A stretch of 60,413 nt of DNA from Streptomyces musisoli (GCF_016741855.1 NZ_JAERRH010000029.1:1-60413); one strand, 5' to 3'; positions 51,149 to 59,927 are shown, counted from the first letter of the stretch. The notes: a model not told the origin generated them from the sequence alone. A program made the numbers and translations.

Positions 51149-51614
51149 CAGCGGCGTTGGACGTGTCGGCGGGTGTTGAAGCAGGTGGCGAGGCCAAGGG
51201 AGGCTTTCGTGGATGTCGTCACGTTCTCCCAGCGGACCGGTAGACGGCGAAAGCCGTGAAGCAGGAGATCATCCGCTCCCCGACCCAAGGGAAGGTGCCC
51301 AGGCCCGTGCCGTGCTCTCGGCCGCGTTCGGCGAACACGGGGGCGGATGCACCGTTGCCGCGCAGAGGCTGTTCACCGACGTGATGAACCAGTTCGGCCT
51401 CGACCCGCAACTTCCAGGGCCCCGCGCTGTTCAGCGTGCTTGTTCGTGGGGAGCGTGCCATCGGGGGCCGGCACCCAGCGCCGACCACCACTCGGGGATT
51501 GCCTACGCGGCAACCATCTACAACGCCCTGATCTGCTGCCCCCTCCCCAGACCGTCGGCTGCCGCCTCGTGACGGAGCGGCAGCGGGGCATCGGATCCGT
51601 GGGACTCGAGGCGG
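51149..51614. other. Region without a supportable gene
   Basis: This 466-bp stretch carries short open frames in several registers, none with a recognisable domain or a good start. One plus-strand reading near 51300-51420 (A-V-L-S-A-A-F-G-E-H-G-G-G) has some coding character but is broken. I see no hairpins or repeats of note. Confidence 0.3.
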
Positions 51615-52715
51615 TCAGAGCGTGCTCTGGAAAGCGACAGCCCGATCGCAGACGAGTTGCATGAGCGCCTGGGCCCGCTCCATGGCGTCGAGACTGTGAA
51701 GGTCGTCGCCGATTGGACCGTATGTCATATCGACGAAGACCGCACCCACCCGGGCTCGGATCTCGATGTTCTCGCCCCGTTCGAAGCTCGGGGCGTTGGG
51801 GTAATCGAATGTGGTCGCGAAGCTCTCATCACCACACCGCGGCATCGTGATACGCGTCTCTTCCGATTTTTCGCTTTGGGCATCTCTAGGACCGTTGGCC
51901 GACTTCAGCTCCCCTGCGAACCAGCCGATCACCTTTTGGATGTCTCGGCACGCGGTCACGGCGTAGGACACCTGGAGGTTACCCGAGTTCATTTTCGGGT
52001 TCTCGTAGATCGCAGTCCCCCGGTTGCATCCCGTGGCCTCTGCCTCTTTCAGCCGGAACCCGTTGCGCTCGCTGAAGACTGTCCAGCCTGACGGCATGTC
52101 CTCCAGTCCAGGCACCACTTCCTTTGCCTCGGCCACAGTCAGTGCACGAGGTGTAATGGTCTTTTTCTCGCTGCCGCTGCTCGACGTCGGACCATCGTTC
52201 TCGCCGGCTGTCGCGGATGCGGAGCCATGACCGCTGTCCGAGGAGTCATCAGAACCAAGGACCCGGCTCCCGCCGTACACAGCGAGGACGATCACGGCAA
52301 GGACCACCAGCACGGCCAGGACGAGCGCCACCATGCCGGCCGCTGACGTCGGCTTCCTGAAGTTGATCGTCCCGCTGCCGACAAGGATCGGGTTGTCGCC
52401 GCGCATCCGGTTGCGGTCGATGGTCACACCGCCGGCCACATGCGGTGCAAGGTGAAGCGCCAGCGCGTGTCGCAGCCGGGGATCGGCCTCGATCTCCTCG
52501 GCGAGAATCGCCGTTGCCCCGGCCTGCGCCTCAGGCGACGCCCCGCTCTCATCTAGACCCGTCAGTGCAGCCCGACCACGATCCGACGCCCCCAGCCGGT
52601 CTCGTACGACCTGCGTGATAGCAGCCCCGGCCTGCTCTCCCACCCTGGTTGCTGCCCCTGTGATCGCAGCCGCCACGACCCCGACAGCGGCCGCGGCGAG
52701 TTCACCTGCTCCCAT
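51615..52715 (-). CDS. Single-pass membrane protein with N-terminal effector-associated-like domain
   Basis: A 366-aa protein. Residues 1-125 are Ala-rich and helical, ending in V-T-I-D-R-N-R-M-R-G-D-N-P-I-L-V-G-S-G-T-I-N, a pattern like adaptor domains preceding effectors in actinobacterial conflict proteins. One membrane helix follows (about 128-152, A-L-V-L-A-V-L-V-V-L-A-V-I-V-L), then a Ser/Gly/Asp-rich linker and an external domain of about 180 residues with four cysteines (T-G-C-N-R, T-A-C-R-D, P-R-C-G-D, V-C-D-R). No named family recognised; surface sensing is a reasonable guess. Confidence 0.75.
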   Translation of the reverse strand: MGAGELAAAAVGVVAAAITGAATRVGEQAGAAITQVVRDRLGASDRGRAALTGLDESGASPEAQAGATAILAEEIEADPRLRHALALHLAPHVAGGVTIDRNRMRGDNPILVGSGTINFRKPTSAAGMVALVLAVLVVLAVIVLAVYGGSRVLGSDDSSDSGHGSASATAGENDGPTSSSGSEKKTITPRALTVAEAKEVVPGLEDMPSGWTVFSERNGFRLKEAEATGCNRGTAIYENPKMNSGNLQVSYAVTACRDIQKVIGWFAGELKSANGPRDAQSEKSEETRITMPRCGDESFATTFDYPNAPSFERGENIEIRARVGAVFVDMTYGPIGDDLHSLDAMERAQALMQLVCDRAVAFQSTL

Positions 52716-52951
52716 GACACCCCCGAATCACGGACACCAGACAACTACGCCTGTTACCGCATCATGTCATCAGGACGTCGAGATCCATCCAACTTCACGA
52801 TGACGGCTGGAAGTTCGCCCGAAACCTGGGGCTGGCTGCGGGCAGCTCTTCCCCCGTCCTAGCTGGTGACAGCATGGCTGCTGAATGAGCATCTGTGACG
52901 AGCCACATGCCTCGTTGGTGACAACAGGGCTGCTTCGACCTGTCTCCTTCG

Positions 52952-53050
52952 CCGGCTCACCCGGCTGACCCGGCTCACCCGGCTCACCCGGCTCACCCGG
53001 CTCACCAGGCTCACCCGGCTCACCCGGCTCACCAGGCTCAAACGGCTCAC
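52952..53050 (+). repeat. Minisatellite of eleven 9-bp units
   Basis: CCGGCTCAC is repeated eleven times in perfect phase, with single-base variants in units 2, 7, 10 and 11. On the minus strand it would encode G-E-P repeats from a start near 53060, but the surroundings are noncoding, so a collagen-like protein is doubtful. The gap 52716-53138 has no other gene. Confidence 0.85.
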
Positions 53051-53053
53051 CGG

Positions 53054-53123
53054 GTGACAACTCCCGAGCTTCGGCTCATCCAGGCCACGGTGGGGTGGTG
53101 TGCCGAGACTCGGTAGTTGTCAC
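53054..53123. repeat. Inverted repeat GTGACAACTCCCGAG / CTCGGTAGTTGTCAC
   Basis: Arms of 15 bp (14 matching) at 53054-53068 and 53109-53123 enclose 40 bp. The core GTGACAACT recurs at 53569, and GTGACAAC at 52918. Together these may be ends of a decayed insertion element around the 53139-53555 ORF. Confidence 0.5.
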
Positions 53124-53138
53124 ATCGGCAGGCTTTCG

Positions 53139-53555
53139 TCACCCGCGAGGCTGGGCGCCGGACTGAGGGGTGTTGGCCGCCTCCACGGTGGTCGGTCGGC
53201 GTGCGCCGCAGCACGCCACCACCGCTGTCGCCGTGGAGTTCAGGAAGATGATGAACCAGGACGACCTGTCCACCGTGTCGATGGATCCGGTACGAAGCGG
53301 CTCCTCCCCGGCTCGTACAAGGAGGCCGACGCTCTCGGCCAGGCCGCCGATCGTATGGCCACGCTTCAAGGAGTGGTGCATTCGACGCCGGAAGACGCCC
53401 GCGTGCCGGTTGGCCGGGACCAGGCCGTCCCAGACGACGAAGTCGGCCCCGGCGATCAGGGCGTTACGTGCAGGCCCGCATGCCGAGGTCTGGTCACGGA
53501 GCATGGTGATGAGGTCGTCGCGAGTCACACTGCGCCACGGTGACAGGAAGACCAA
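53139..53555 (-). CDS. Hypothetical protein between GTGACAACT repeats
   Basis: A 138-aa frame with coding-like composition: V-T-R-D-D-L-I-T-M-L-R-D-Q and P-A-R-N-A-L-I-A-G-A-D-F-V-V-W-D-G-L-V-P-A-N, then F-R-R-R-M-H-H-S-L-K-R-G and T-V-D-R-S-S-W-F-I-I-F-L-N-S-T-A-T. The first codon is a TTG; a GTG at the V-T-R position is an alternative. I do not recognise the family. Its placement between repeat motifs hints at a mobile origin. Confidence 0.45.
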   Translation of the reverse strand: MVFLSPWRSVTRDDLITMLRDQTSACGPARNALIAGADFVVWDGLVPANRHAGVFRRRMHHSLKRGHTIGGLAESVGLLVRAGEEPLRTGSIDTVDRSSWFIIFLNSTATAVVACCGARRPTTVEAANTPQSGAQPRG

Positions 53556-53687
53556 TGACCGGCTATACGTGACAACTCCAGCGCCTCTCTGGTGACAGTC
53601 CGACTGCGTCGACCCGGTTTCTGCGCAGCTTAAGCGGTGCTGTCGATGACAACCACCGAGCCTCGGCTCAGGTGGCGGCCGGCCGTG

Positions 53688-54017
53688 TCAGGGACAGCTG
53701 TCCGGGGGTGGCTCTTCGGGGCGGGTGGAGGGGGCGCGGCGTTGCAGTGCTGCGTCTAGGGCAGTGCGGATCTCGGGTGGTAGCCAGGCGCACATCGGCC
53801 ACTGGACCAGGTGGGCCGCGACCTCTCGGAGTTTGGTGTTGGTGTGCTGCGAGACCTCGACGAGGACCTCCCGGCCCTGCCGGGAGGGCAGGCGGCCGTA
53901 GGCCACGACGACGCCGATCGCCTGGTCGGTGACGGCACGCGATTCGAGCGCTGTCTTCAGCTGCTCGATCTCCTCCCGCAGGGCGGCCTCACGGCCGTCG
54001 TCGTCGGGTTCATGCAT
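53688..54017 (-). CDS. ANTAR-domain protein
   Basis: A 109-aa protein with an N-terminal coiled coil (R-E-A-A-L-R-E-E-I-E-Q-L-K-T-A-L-E-S-R) and an ANTAR-type three-helix bundle (A-V-T-D-Q-A-I-G-V-V-V-A-Y-G-R-L and G-R-E-V-L-V-E-V-S-Q-H-T-N-T-K-L-R-E-V-A). ANTAR domains bind paired RNA hairpins to prevent termination. No fused GAF or receiver is seen, so its input is unknown. The ATG at 54017 was chosen because the upstream frame is non-coding in character. Confidence 0.8.
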   Translation of the reverse strand: MHEPDDDGREAALREEIEQLKTALESRAVTDQAIGVVVAYGRLPSRQGREVLVEVSQHTNTKLREVAAHLVQWPMCAWLPPEIRTALDAALQRRAPSTRPEEPPPDSCP

Positions 54018-54172
54018 GCTGGCTCCGCTTCTGTCCCAACGGCATGCTTCCACCGTGGACTCCTGCCCAGCCGGCCCGTACGTACAGCACTCCGCCCAGC
54101 GCACCGAAACACTCCGTAAGAGCGACCCCGCGGCGACGGCGACCGCGCGCCGTGCCCGCGCCGCCCGGCCCG

Positions 54173-54408
54173 CCGTACCGGGCCGACTACGGGCCCTACA
54201 CGACAGGCTGCAACGATGGCGCCTGTCAGACCTGGCTGATGACCACTGGACTTGAAACGCTGACCGAACTTCGGCAGAACGTTGGTGACAAGCTGTGTTT
54301 GGTCGCCCGCAATGGTCAGCCGACGATGAGGCAGTGCTTGGCCGACGACCCGGCAGCCTTGTGGACAGTGCACAGCATCGGCATTGACGCGGGGTACCAG
54401 GTGATGAC
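54173..54408 (+). other. Possible fragment of a ricin-type or secreted protein
   Basis: The plus strand reads T-E-L-R-Q-N-V-G-D-K-L-C-L-V-A-R-N-G and P-T-M-R-Q-C-L-A-D-D-P-A-A-L-W-T-V-H, with spacing like a beta-trefoil lectin repeat (C-L ... C ... W). No start codon or signal peptide accompanies it, and it abuts the broken SRAP gene. Weak evidence; could be chance. Confidence 0.3.
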
Positions 54409-54711
54409 GAACGCGCGGCGGAAGGCCGGCTTCTCGTGCACGGTCTCCATCCGGGCCTTGATCATCCGTGCGCCGACCTTCGGCTCCTTCGCCCAGGACG
54501 GCACCAGGCCCCAGCGCAGCGGCCGCAGCTCCCCCACGGGTGCCGTCCCGCCGTCGTCGCTGTGCGGGGTGCGCTCCAAGACGGCCCTGACGTCGTCGGC
54601 CGGGGCGACGTTCCAGTTGGGTGCGAGCGCCTCGGCGGCGGGCCACTGGGCGACGTGGAACAGCTGCGCCGAGTCCTGCGGGCGCCGAGTGGAGACGTAT
54701 CGACCGCACAT
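54409..54711 (-). pseudogene. SRAP (YedK/HMCES) fragment, truncated
   Basis: The first 101 residues of an SOS-response-associated DNA-protein crosslinking protein: M-C2-G-R-Y with the catalytic Cys2, then P-L-R-W-G-L-V-P-S-W-A-K and E-K-P-A-F-R-R-A-F. The Asn in the usual M-I-N-A-R motif, part of the active site, is Lys here (M-I-K-A-R). After F-R-R-A-F the sequence changes and the rest (including the catalytic His region) is missing. It is probably inactive. Confidence 0.75.
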
Positions 54712-54903
54712 GCGGCCACTGCCTCACTGCCCGGGTGCTCGATCAGGCGCCGGTGCGCTGGCCGAGAGGGCCGTCGCTGTCAACGGTGGCGTCGCTCGTA
54801 AGGGTTGTAACTGCGCAGAGGATCATCACCTGCGGGTCCTGGGCATACGGTCTGCATCAAGCCCCCCGCAGGCGGGGGAAAAGCACGGGGAGGGCAGCCG
54901 GCC

Positions 54904-55227
54904 ATGATAAGGGACGATCCGGAGTGGGAGACACGGGCGAAGTGCCGCACCGCGGATCCCGAGGAGCTTTTCGTCGAGGGCGCGGCCCAGAACCGGGCCA
55001 AAGCCCTGTGCAACGGCTGCCCGGTCCGGACCGAATGCCTCGCCCACGCTCTCGACAACCGCATCGAGCACGGCATCTGGGGAGGCATGACCGAACGTGA
55101 CCGCCGCGCTCTACTGCGGCGCCGCCCGACGGTCACCTCCTGGCGCCTGCTGCTGCAGACCGCCCGCACCGAACACCTTCGCCGACCACTGCCGATCCAG
55201 GCCACGGACCGCAAGCGGACCGCCTGA
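54904..55227 (+). CDS. WhiB-family iron-sulfur regulator
   Basis: A 107-aa WhiB-like protein with the four invariant cysteines of the [4Fe-4S] cluster (C14, C36-x2-C39-x5-C45) and the G-I-W-G-G-M-T-E-R-D-R turn. The basic C-terminal tail (R-R-R-P-T and A-T-D-R-K-R-T) can contact DNA. The ATG at 54904 has GGGAGGGC upstream. WhiB proteins bind the sigma factor's region 4 and sense redox or NO. Its target is unknown; it is isolated among fragments. Confidence 0.92.
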   Translation: MIRDDPEWETRAKCRTADPEELFVEGAAQNRAKALCNGCPVRTECLAHALDNRIEHGIWGGMTERDRRALLRRRPTVTSWRLLLQTARTEHLRRPLPIQATDRKRTA

Positions 55228-55396
55228 ACCACGCCTGCACCGCCCGCCCTGGCATCGGTGGCGGCCCGATCGATCGCCGACACGGTCAGCTCCCCAACCG
55301 GCTGCACGGCGAAGAGGTGAGGCAGCCGTCCCGCTGCATCCGAGACGGCTGAGGGGCTCTGGCGCATGTCGAGACAGCAGCGCAGCCGGACCCCTG

Positions 55397-55621
55397 GCTG
55401 GCCGGGGTCTTCTTCGACCGGCGGATCTTGCCCGTCGCCACCGCGGTGGAGGCGATGCCCTCGGCCGGTGCCACACGCGCCTCCAGGCCGTCAGCCGTTC
55501 CGATCCACAGGATCTCGAGCGCCCGGCCTTCCCCGGCGAGCCGGGCCCACAGCGTGCGAATCGCGGTCAGCGCGGGACAGGTGTGTCCACCGGTCCCGCC
55601 GCCGGTGGCGAGGTCGACACC
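55397..55621 (-). pseudogene. MurG N-terminal fragment
   Basis: About 75 codons encode G-G-G-T-G-G-H-T-C-P-A-L-T-A-I-R-T-L, then W-I-G-T-A-D-G-L-E-A-R-V and T-G-K-I-R-R-S-K, the lipid-anchored N-domain start of MurG (UDP-GlcNAc:lipid I transferase). The rest of the approximately 360-aa enzyme is absent, and the frame continues into unrelated sequence at both ends. This is a displaced fragment and cannot supply MurG function. The gap 55228-55396 holds nothing recognisable. Confidence 0.65.
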
Positions 55622-55866
55622 GAGCACGCGCGCGGTGAGGTGGCCGGATCTGATGATCTGCGGCTCCATGCCCACCATGACGCGCTGGGCGACGGTCAGC
55701 CTTCCTGCTTTTCGAGGTGTTCCCTTCTGGTTCGCGGTACCTGCAAGTGCTGAACGCGTGCCTGCCAACCGCAACTGCAGCTCAGCTTCACTGTGCCCGA
55801 CGGGATGATGTTCCTCGATCCGTCAGCGTCGGTGGGCAGTTCCATCCACTCGGTCGGACGACCCGG

Positions 55867-56127
55867 AGCACCCGAGCCACCCGCAACCTCACCGCCACCC
55901 TCGAACGGCTCCGCGTCGACCGCCAGCGCGAAGAGGCCCTCACCCACGGCGCCGACCCCCTCCACCTCGCCCTCGTTTTCGGCATCGACGAGAAGACCGC
56001 CATCCGCTACGCGGACTCGGCCCGGCAGCTTCTCCAGGCCGACCTCGAAGCCGATCCCGTGTGTTCGCCACGAACCCACGGGTCGACCCCCGAGAATGGC
56101 ACCCCTGGACCCTCGGGTTCCCGCTGA
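55867..56127 (+). pseudogene. Integrase-associated C-terminal fragment
   Basis: The frame encodes T-L-E-R-L-R-V-D-R-Q-R-E-E-A-L-T-H-G-A-D-P-style sequence followed by L-V-F-G-I-D-E-K-T-A-I-R-Y-A-D-S-A-R-Q-L-L, a helix-turn-helix tail that I associate with streptomycete integrase-type or phage-derived proteins. Its N-terminal part is absent. Identification is from memory and only moderately secure. Confidence 0.45.
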
Positions 56128-56271
56128 AGAAGCGTCAGTTTCCGCGAACTCGCGGAGATCCTCGCCATGTTCTCCCGAAGCTGCGGCGAAGTGACACGTA
56201 GCTCTGTGTAGCGGATCGCGGGCCGTGCTCGGCGAGGTTGGTCCGGGCGTGGCGACCGGAAGGAGCCTGGT

Positions 56272-56325
56272 GTGCGGCAGGAGTGGGAGTTGGAGGACCT
56301 GATCGAGGTCTGGACGCTGCTGCGA
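56272..56325 (+). pseudogene. Start of a Tn3-family transposase gene
   Basis: GTG 56272, after a good GGAAGGAG, opens with R-Q-E-W-E-L-E-D-L-I-E-V-W-T-L-L, the conserved N-terminus of DUF4158-containing Tn3-type transposases, then loses homology after 18 codons. It lies about 0.5 kb upstream of a Tn3-type resolvase remnant, so both may come from the same transposon. Confidence 0.55.
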
Positions 56326-56770
56326 CCGTCACCATCCGTCAGCCCCCCGACGACGTCACGCCCACAACCTCAGTAATGGACCGTCGAAGGACTGTCTGGT
56401 ATCGATCGCGCCGTGCGCGTCGCCCGGCCCGGGGCTGCGGTTGCCGTGTGCAGCACCGGATCGACCTCATGGGCGCACCTCGGCTGGCTGGGGCGGCTGG
56501 GCAGGATCTCTCGGCACAGCGGCCGGTTTCGACACCGGGCCTGCTGTCGCGAGGGCCTGCCCGGCCGGGGCACGTCACCGCTTCCGCTTCATGGGGACAG
56601 CACAGCGCCCAGGTGGACGCGCTCGGCGTCCGGGAAGCCCTGTCTGAGCGCTTGCTTCATCAGGTTCAGCGGCCGCAGTTGTTTGGCAGGCCTGGTCAGG
56701 CGGCCGAACAATGGCCGGACGCGATCTCCCCGAGGGATGGCGGGGTGCGTAGGTTGCTCGTCCGGTCCGG

Positions 56771-57393
56771 GAAAAGATCAGCACCCGGGTCCGCGTACGG
56801 CCCAAGTTCGGGGAAGCGCTGCGGACGGTGCGGGAGGTCAAGGCCCACGCCCCGCACTGCCGGGCCATCTCCACCGTGTACCCGGCCGCGACGCCGCCGA
56901 ACTCACCGCCCTGGCGGACCACCTCACCGCCCACGGCCTGGTCCTGGAGATGCTCGCCGGGCCCTTGCCCCACATCTACGACCCCACCGGGCCGGGGAAG
57001 CTGTTGTTCGCGTTCGTCGCGGCGATGGCGGAGACCGAGCGGGAGAACATCCGGGAGTCCACGTTGGAGGGGCTCGACACCGCGGCCCGCAAGGGCAAGC
57101 ACGACGGCCGGCCCCCGGTCATCACCGACGACATGCTCCACACCGTGCTGCGGCGCCGGGCGCTCGGCGAGTCCGTCGAACAGATCCAGCCCGACCTGTT
57201 CATCCCCACCGGCAAGCGCAAGGGACAGAACCCTTCGGTGGCCAGCATCTACCAGGCGCTCGCCGAACACGCCAAGCGCGAGGCATACCCCGAAGCCGTC
57301 GGGCAGGCCCACGCCGACTTCGCCGCACTGACAGCGAACGCCCCCAGCGGACGCCAGGCCTCACGCGACCAGGACTTTCACAGCAGGACCTAG
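56771..57393 (+). pseudogene. Serine recombinase (resolvase) remnant, frameshifted
   Basis: The reading begins at F-G-E-A-L-R-T-V-R-E-V-K-A-H-A and switches frame near 56885 to A-E-L-T-A-L-A-D-H-L-T-A-H-G, followed by F-A-F-V-A-A-M-A-E-T-E-R-E-N-I-R-E-S-T-L-E-G, the diagnostic resolvase core. An HTH-like C-terminus follows (P-S-V-A-S-I-Y-Q-A-L-A). The catalytic Ser region at the N-terminus is missing, so it is inactive. The following 57394-57738 contains no gene; an AT-rich patch at 57625-57690 probably includes the promoter of the next small gene. Confidence 0.7.
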
Positions 57394-57738
57394 GGGCGAG
57401 GTTGGGTGATCACGGGTGTGAACTGCGGATTTCCCAGCTTGGGCAGAGCCCGTCGGAAATCACCTCTGTGTACCTCGGCCCCCGTGAGTCCCCGCCCGTT
57501 CTGGCGCGAGAGTGGCGTGACCGCGCTTGCCACGCCCCTTCGACCGTCGGCCGACCACCCGGCCACCGCACCACTTCAGGGATCGATTCCCCGGCCGCAG
57601 GAAGTCCGGCTGCCACTGCAGGGTAAAACGGTCATAAAATCTACATGAATGGGCACAAGCGGGCATGAAACGGAATAAAATGGGCGTGTGTAGCCAAGGG
57701 TGCATCACCGGGACAGTCCCGACGCCAGGAGAATCTCA

Positions 57739-57912
57739 ATGACCTACGGAACGATGGCCGCTCCCGAGGCCAACCCCCGCGCCAACGCCGCTTTGGCTGC
57801 CGGCTGTGAGGTGTGCAACGGCTGGGGAAGCGTGATCACTTTCCAGGGGCGGCACGAACTGTGCCAGGCCTGCCAGTCCCCCACCGAACGCGAGTGCCAC
57901 GACAGCGGCTGA
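57739..57912 (+). CDS. Small zinc-ribbon-like protein
   Basis: A 57-aa protein with two C-x2-C pairs (C-E-V-C-N-G-W-G and C-Q-A-C-Q-S-P) 18 residues apart, resembling a small zinc ribbon or DnaJ-type finger. A sixth-from-last Cys (R-E-C-H-D) is also present. The ATG at 57739 follows CAGGAGAA. An AT-rich upstream stretch is unusual for this window and suggests a real promoter. Function unknown. Confidence 0.7.
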   Translation: MTYGTMAAPEANPRANAALAAGCEVCNGWGSVITFQGRHELCQACQSPTERECHDSG

Positions 57913-57950
57913 TGGTAGGAGGTGTTACTGACCTGCGATACGTGATGTCG

Positions 57951-58260
57951 TCACGATGGCTGGTGCCGGAGGCCGGTGCCGGTAAGGCGGCCGCAGAGGA
58001 CTTCGTGGCGGTACTGGAGCTGGCGTAAACCGCCCCGGACGGCGGTGATGGGGTCTTCGGGGCCGGCGAACGCGCGGTTGGCCGTGGTGGTGCGGCGCAG
58101 GACCGACCAGATGCCCTGGACTGGGTTTGAGGTCGGTCTGAGACCAGCACGATCGGGCCGCCGAGCTGCTGGTGTGCGGTCTGGATCAGGTCGCGGTAGT
58201 CCTTCCAGGAGAAGCTGGGGGTCCACCTCGTCCCAGGTCAGATTGCGGGCGACAGCTCTA
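57951..58260 (-). pseudogene. IS630-family transposase 3' remnant
   Basis: The minus strand encodes N-P-V-Q-G-I-W-S-V-L-R-R and L-R-Q-L-Q-Y-R, the C-terminal D-D-E block of IS630 transposases. Upstream a frame change gives S-W-K-D-Y-R-D-L-I-Q-T-A-H-Q-Q-L-G-G-P. The N-terminal two-thirds are missing. It is a dead fragment. Confidence 0.7.
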
Positions 58261-58297
58261 TGAACCGGAACACCTCCCAGGCCGCATCGGGAACGTC

Positions 58298-58320
58298 CGG
58301 CGTACGGTCTTTGTACGCCG
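58298..58320. promoter_or_regulatory. Palindrome CGGCGTAC-N7-GTACGCCG
   Basis: A perfect 8-bp inverted repeat with 7-bp spacing lies in the 370-bp gap (58261-58629) between the IS630 remnant and the AraC gene end. It has the look of a TetR-type operator, but no nearby gene start fits it. The rest of the gap shows no gene. Confidence 0.35.
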
Positions 58321-58629
58321 TGCGTACAGGCAGCGGGCAGGTGCGCACAAACCGGCGTCCACGTGACAGCGCCCATGCCGGACGCACACCCGCCGCCAGC
58401 GTGGCACGTACCGCAGGGGCACGCACCGGCTGCCCGGTGCGCCGTGCAGCGCACAATCGGCACCTTAAGGCGGCCGGCCCCACCACCGGGCGGGCGTGAA
58501 GGGCGGCGTTGCTGCCATGGAGCGGTTTCTGTAGCGGTGTGGGCTGTCATGGGGCGGTACACCCCACTCCGCTCTACTGTCTCCGGAACGGTACTTCTGA
58601 TCGAGCAGGGAGCCGATCGGGTGGCCGGT

Positions 58630-59388
58630 TCAGGGCACCCGGCAGGTCGGGGGCCGTCCCATGGAGGCGGGCGTGCGGCCGAGGAGGCCGCGGGCGGTGC
58701 GGGCGAGATGGGCTTGATCGGCGAAGCCGGCTGACGCGGCGGCCGCCGCCACCGTGGTGCCGGGCAGGGCGGCAACGGCGGTCCGCAGGCGCGCCCACAT
58801 CCTGAGCTGTACGAGCGGGACTCCCACTGACGTACGGACCAGGGCGCGCAGACGTGCCGGAGACAACCCGACGTTGTCGGCGATGGAGCCGATCTCCGCG
58901 GGCGGGGTGTCGCGGGTGCTTTCCCCGATCGCATGGGCCACGCGGGGATCGAGGCGGTGTGCGGCGCCGGTCAGAGCGCCGAGTTCGGCTGCGGCTGCGG
59001 CGAGGTCAGCGTCCGGACCGGGTGCCGCGTTGGGGTCCAGGGCGGCGAGGACGCGGCGCACGGCGGCCCGGTCGAGGTGGGTCAGACCCAGGTCGGGAGG
59101 CAGCTTCCAGGGGTCGAGGAACAGGGCGGTGTAGGAGGACGAGGCGCCGGCCGTGTGGACGAGCCGAGGGGGCACGATCACGCCGGCCGAGGTGACCGGA
59201 CGCTTTCCTGGCAGCCGGGTCGCGACGAGCCCGTCGGGCGACAGGACGACCTTCCACACCGGGTGGCGGTGCGCGGTGACGCTGAACGCGCCGGTCTCGG
59301 CGAACATCGCCCCGTTCGGATCCGAGGCGAACACCAGGCGGCGATCGTTTCGTTCAAGCTCCCATGCGCGGGCGGGGGCGATGCTCAC
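58630..59388 (-). CDS. AraC-family transcriptional regulator
   Basis: A 252-aa regulator. The N-terminal part is a cupin-like ligand domain (H-R-H-P-V-W-K-V-V-L-S) and residues about 155-250 carry the two-helix-turn-helix AraC domain (I-A-D-N-V-G-L-S-P-A-R-L-R-A-L-V-R and A-G-F-A-D-Q-A-H-L-A-R-T). It starts at GTG 59388, leaving only 3 bp between its start and the ATG of the divergent DoxX-like gene. Their promoters must therefore lie inside each other's coding region. Confidence 0.88.
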   Translation of the reverse strand: MSIAPARAWELERNDRRLVFASDPNGAMFAETGAFSVTAHRHPVWKVVLSPDGLVATRLPGKRPVTSAGVIVPPRLVHTAGASSSYTALFLDPWKLPPDLGLTHLDRAAVRRVLAALDPNAAPGPDADLAAAAAELGALTGAAHRLDPRVAHAIGESTRDTPPAEIGSIADNVGLSPARLRALVRTSVGVPLVQLRMWARLRTAVAALPGTTVAAAAASAGFADQAHLARTARGLLGRTPASMGRPPTCRVP

Positions 59389-59391
59389 GCC

Positions 59392-59763
59392 ATGAACCGT
59401 ATCGCGGCCGTTTCGCTGGGGATCTTCCTGTCGGGGGTGGGGGTGGCGCACTTCGTGGTGCCCGGCTACTTCCGCACCCTGGTTCCACGGTGGCTTGCCC
59501 GGCCCGGGCTCTTGGTCGCCACCGCCGGCGCGGCGGAGATCGCGGTGGGCGTGCTGGTGCTGACCCCGCGGTGGCGTGCGGCGGGCGGGTGGGCCGCCGC
59601 CGCGCTGATCACCATCTATCTGGTCTCCCACGTCGACGCCCTGCGGTCCGCCCGTGCCGACCGGGCCCGGTTCCTGGAGCGGCCGGTCGGAGCGGCGGCC
59701 CGGGTGGTGGTCAACGTCTTCTACATCTGCTGGTCGATCGCGGTCGCCCAGGCGGCCGCTTGA
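59392..59763 (+). CDS. DoxX-like membrane protein
   Basis: A 123-aa four-helix membrane protein (helices near residues 5-25, 40-60, 68-85, 103-122). G-V-G-V-A-H-F and A-E-I-A-V-G-V-L-V-L-T-P-R-W-R are typical of the DoxX/SURF4-like family, which is linked to thiosulfate-quinone oxidoreductase and redox stress. It is divergent from, and nearly abutting, an AraC regulator. Confidence 0.82.
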   Translation: MNRIAAVSLGIFLSGVGVAHFVVPGYFRTLVPRWLARPGLLVATAGAAEIAVGVLVLTPRWRAAGGWAAAALITIYLVSHVDALRSARADRARFLERPVGAAARVVVNVFYICWSIAVAQAAA

Positions 59764-59927
59764 TGCGGTACCCGACGGGGACGAAGGACGCCGACCACCC
59801 CTCCTCGGCCGCCACGCCCCGACCACGGGCCTTCGCTGTCGGTGTCACGAATCGCCGCGCCGCCCCCTCTCCCAGATGTGCCCCTGCTCGACGCACGCAG
59901 ATCCGAACCTTTGAAGGAGCAACAACT

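Noticed and set aside
52952..53050. CRISPR-like array
   Set aside because: Contiguous 9-bp units without spacers.
52770..53060. Collagen-like G-E-P repeat protein on the minus strand
   Set aside because: The repeats come from a 9-bp minisatellite that is open in several frames; the rest of the frame has no protein character and no good ribosome site.
54044..54907. 287-codon plus-strand frame spanning the SRAP region
   Set aside because: Most of it is antisense to the SRAP fragment and the remainder is Arg/Pro-rich; only a short middle part looks protein-like.
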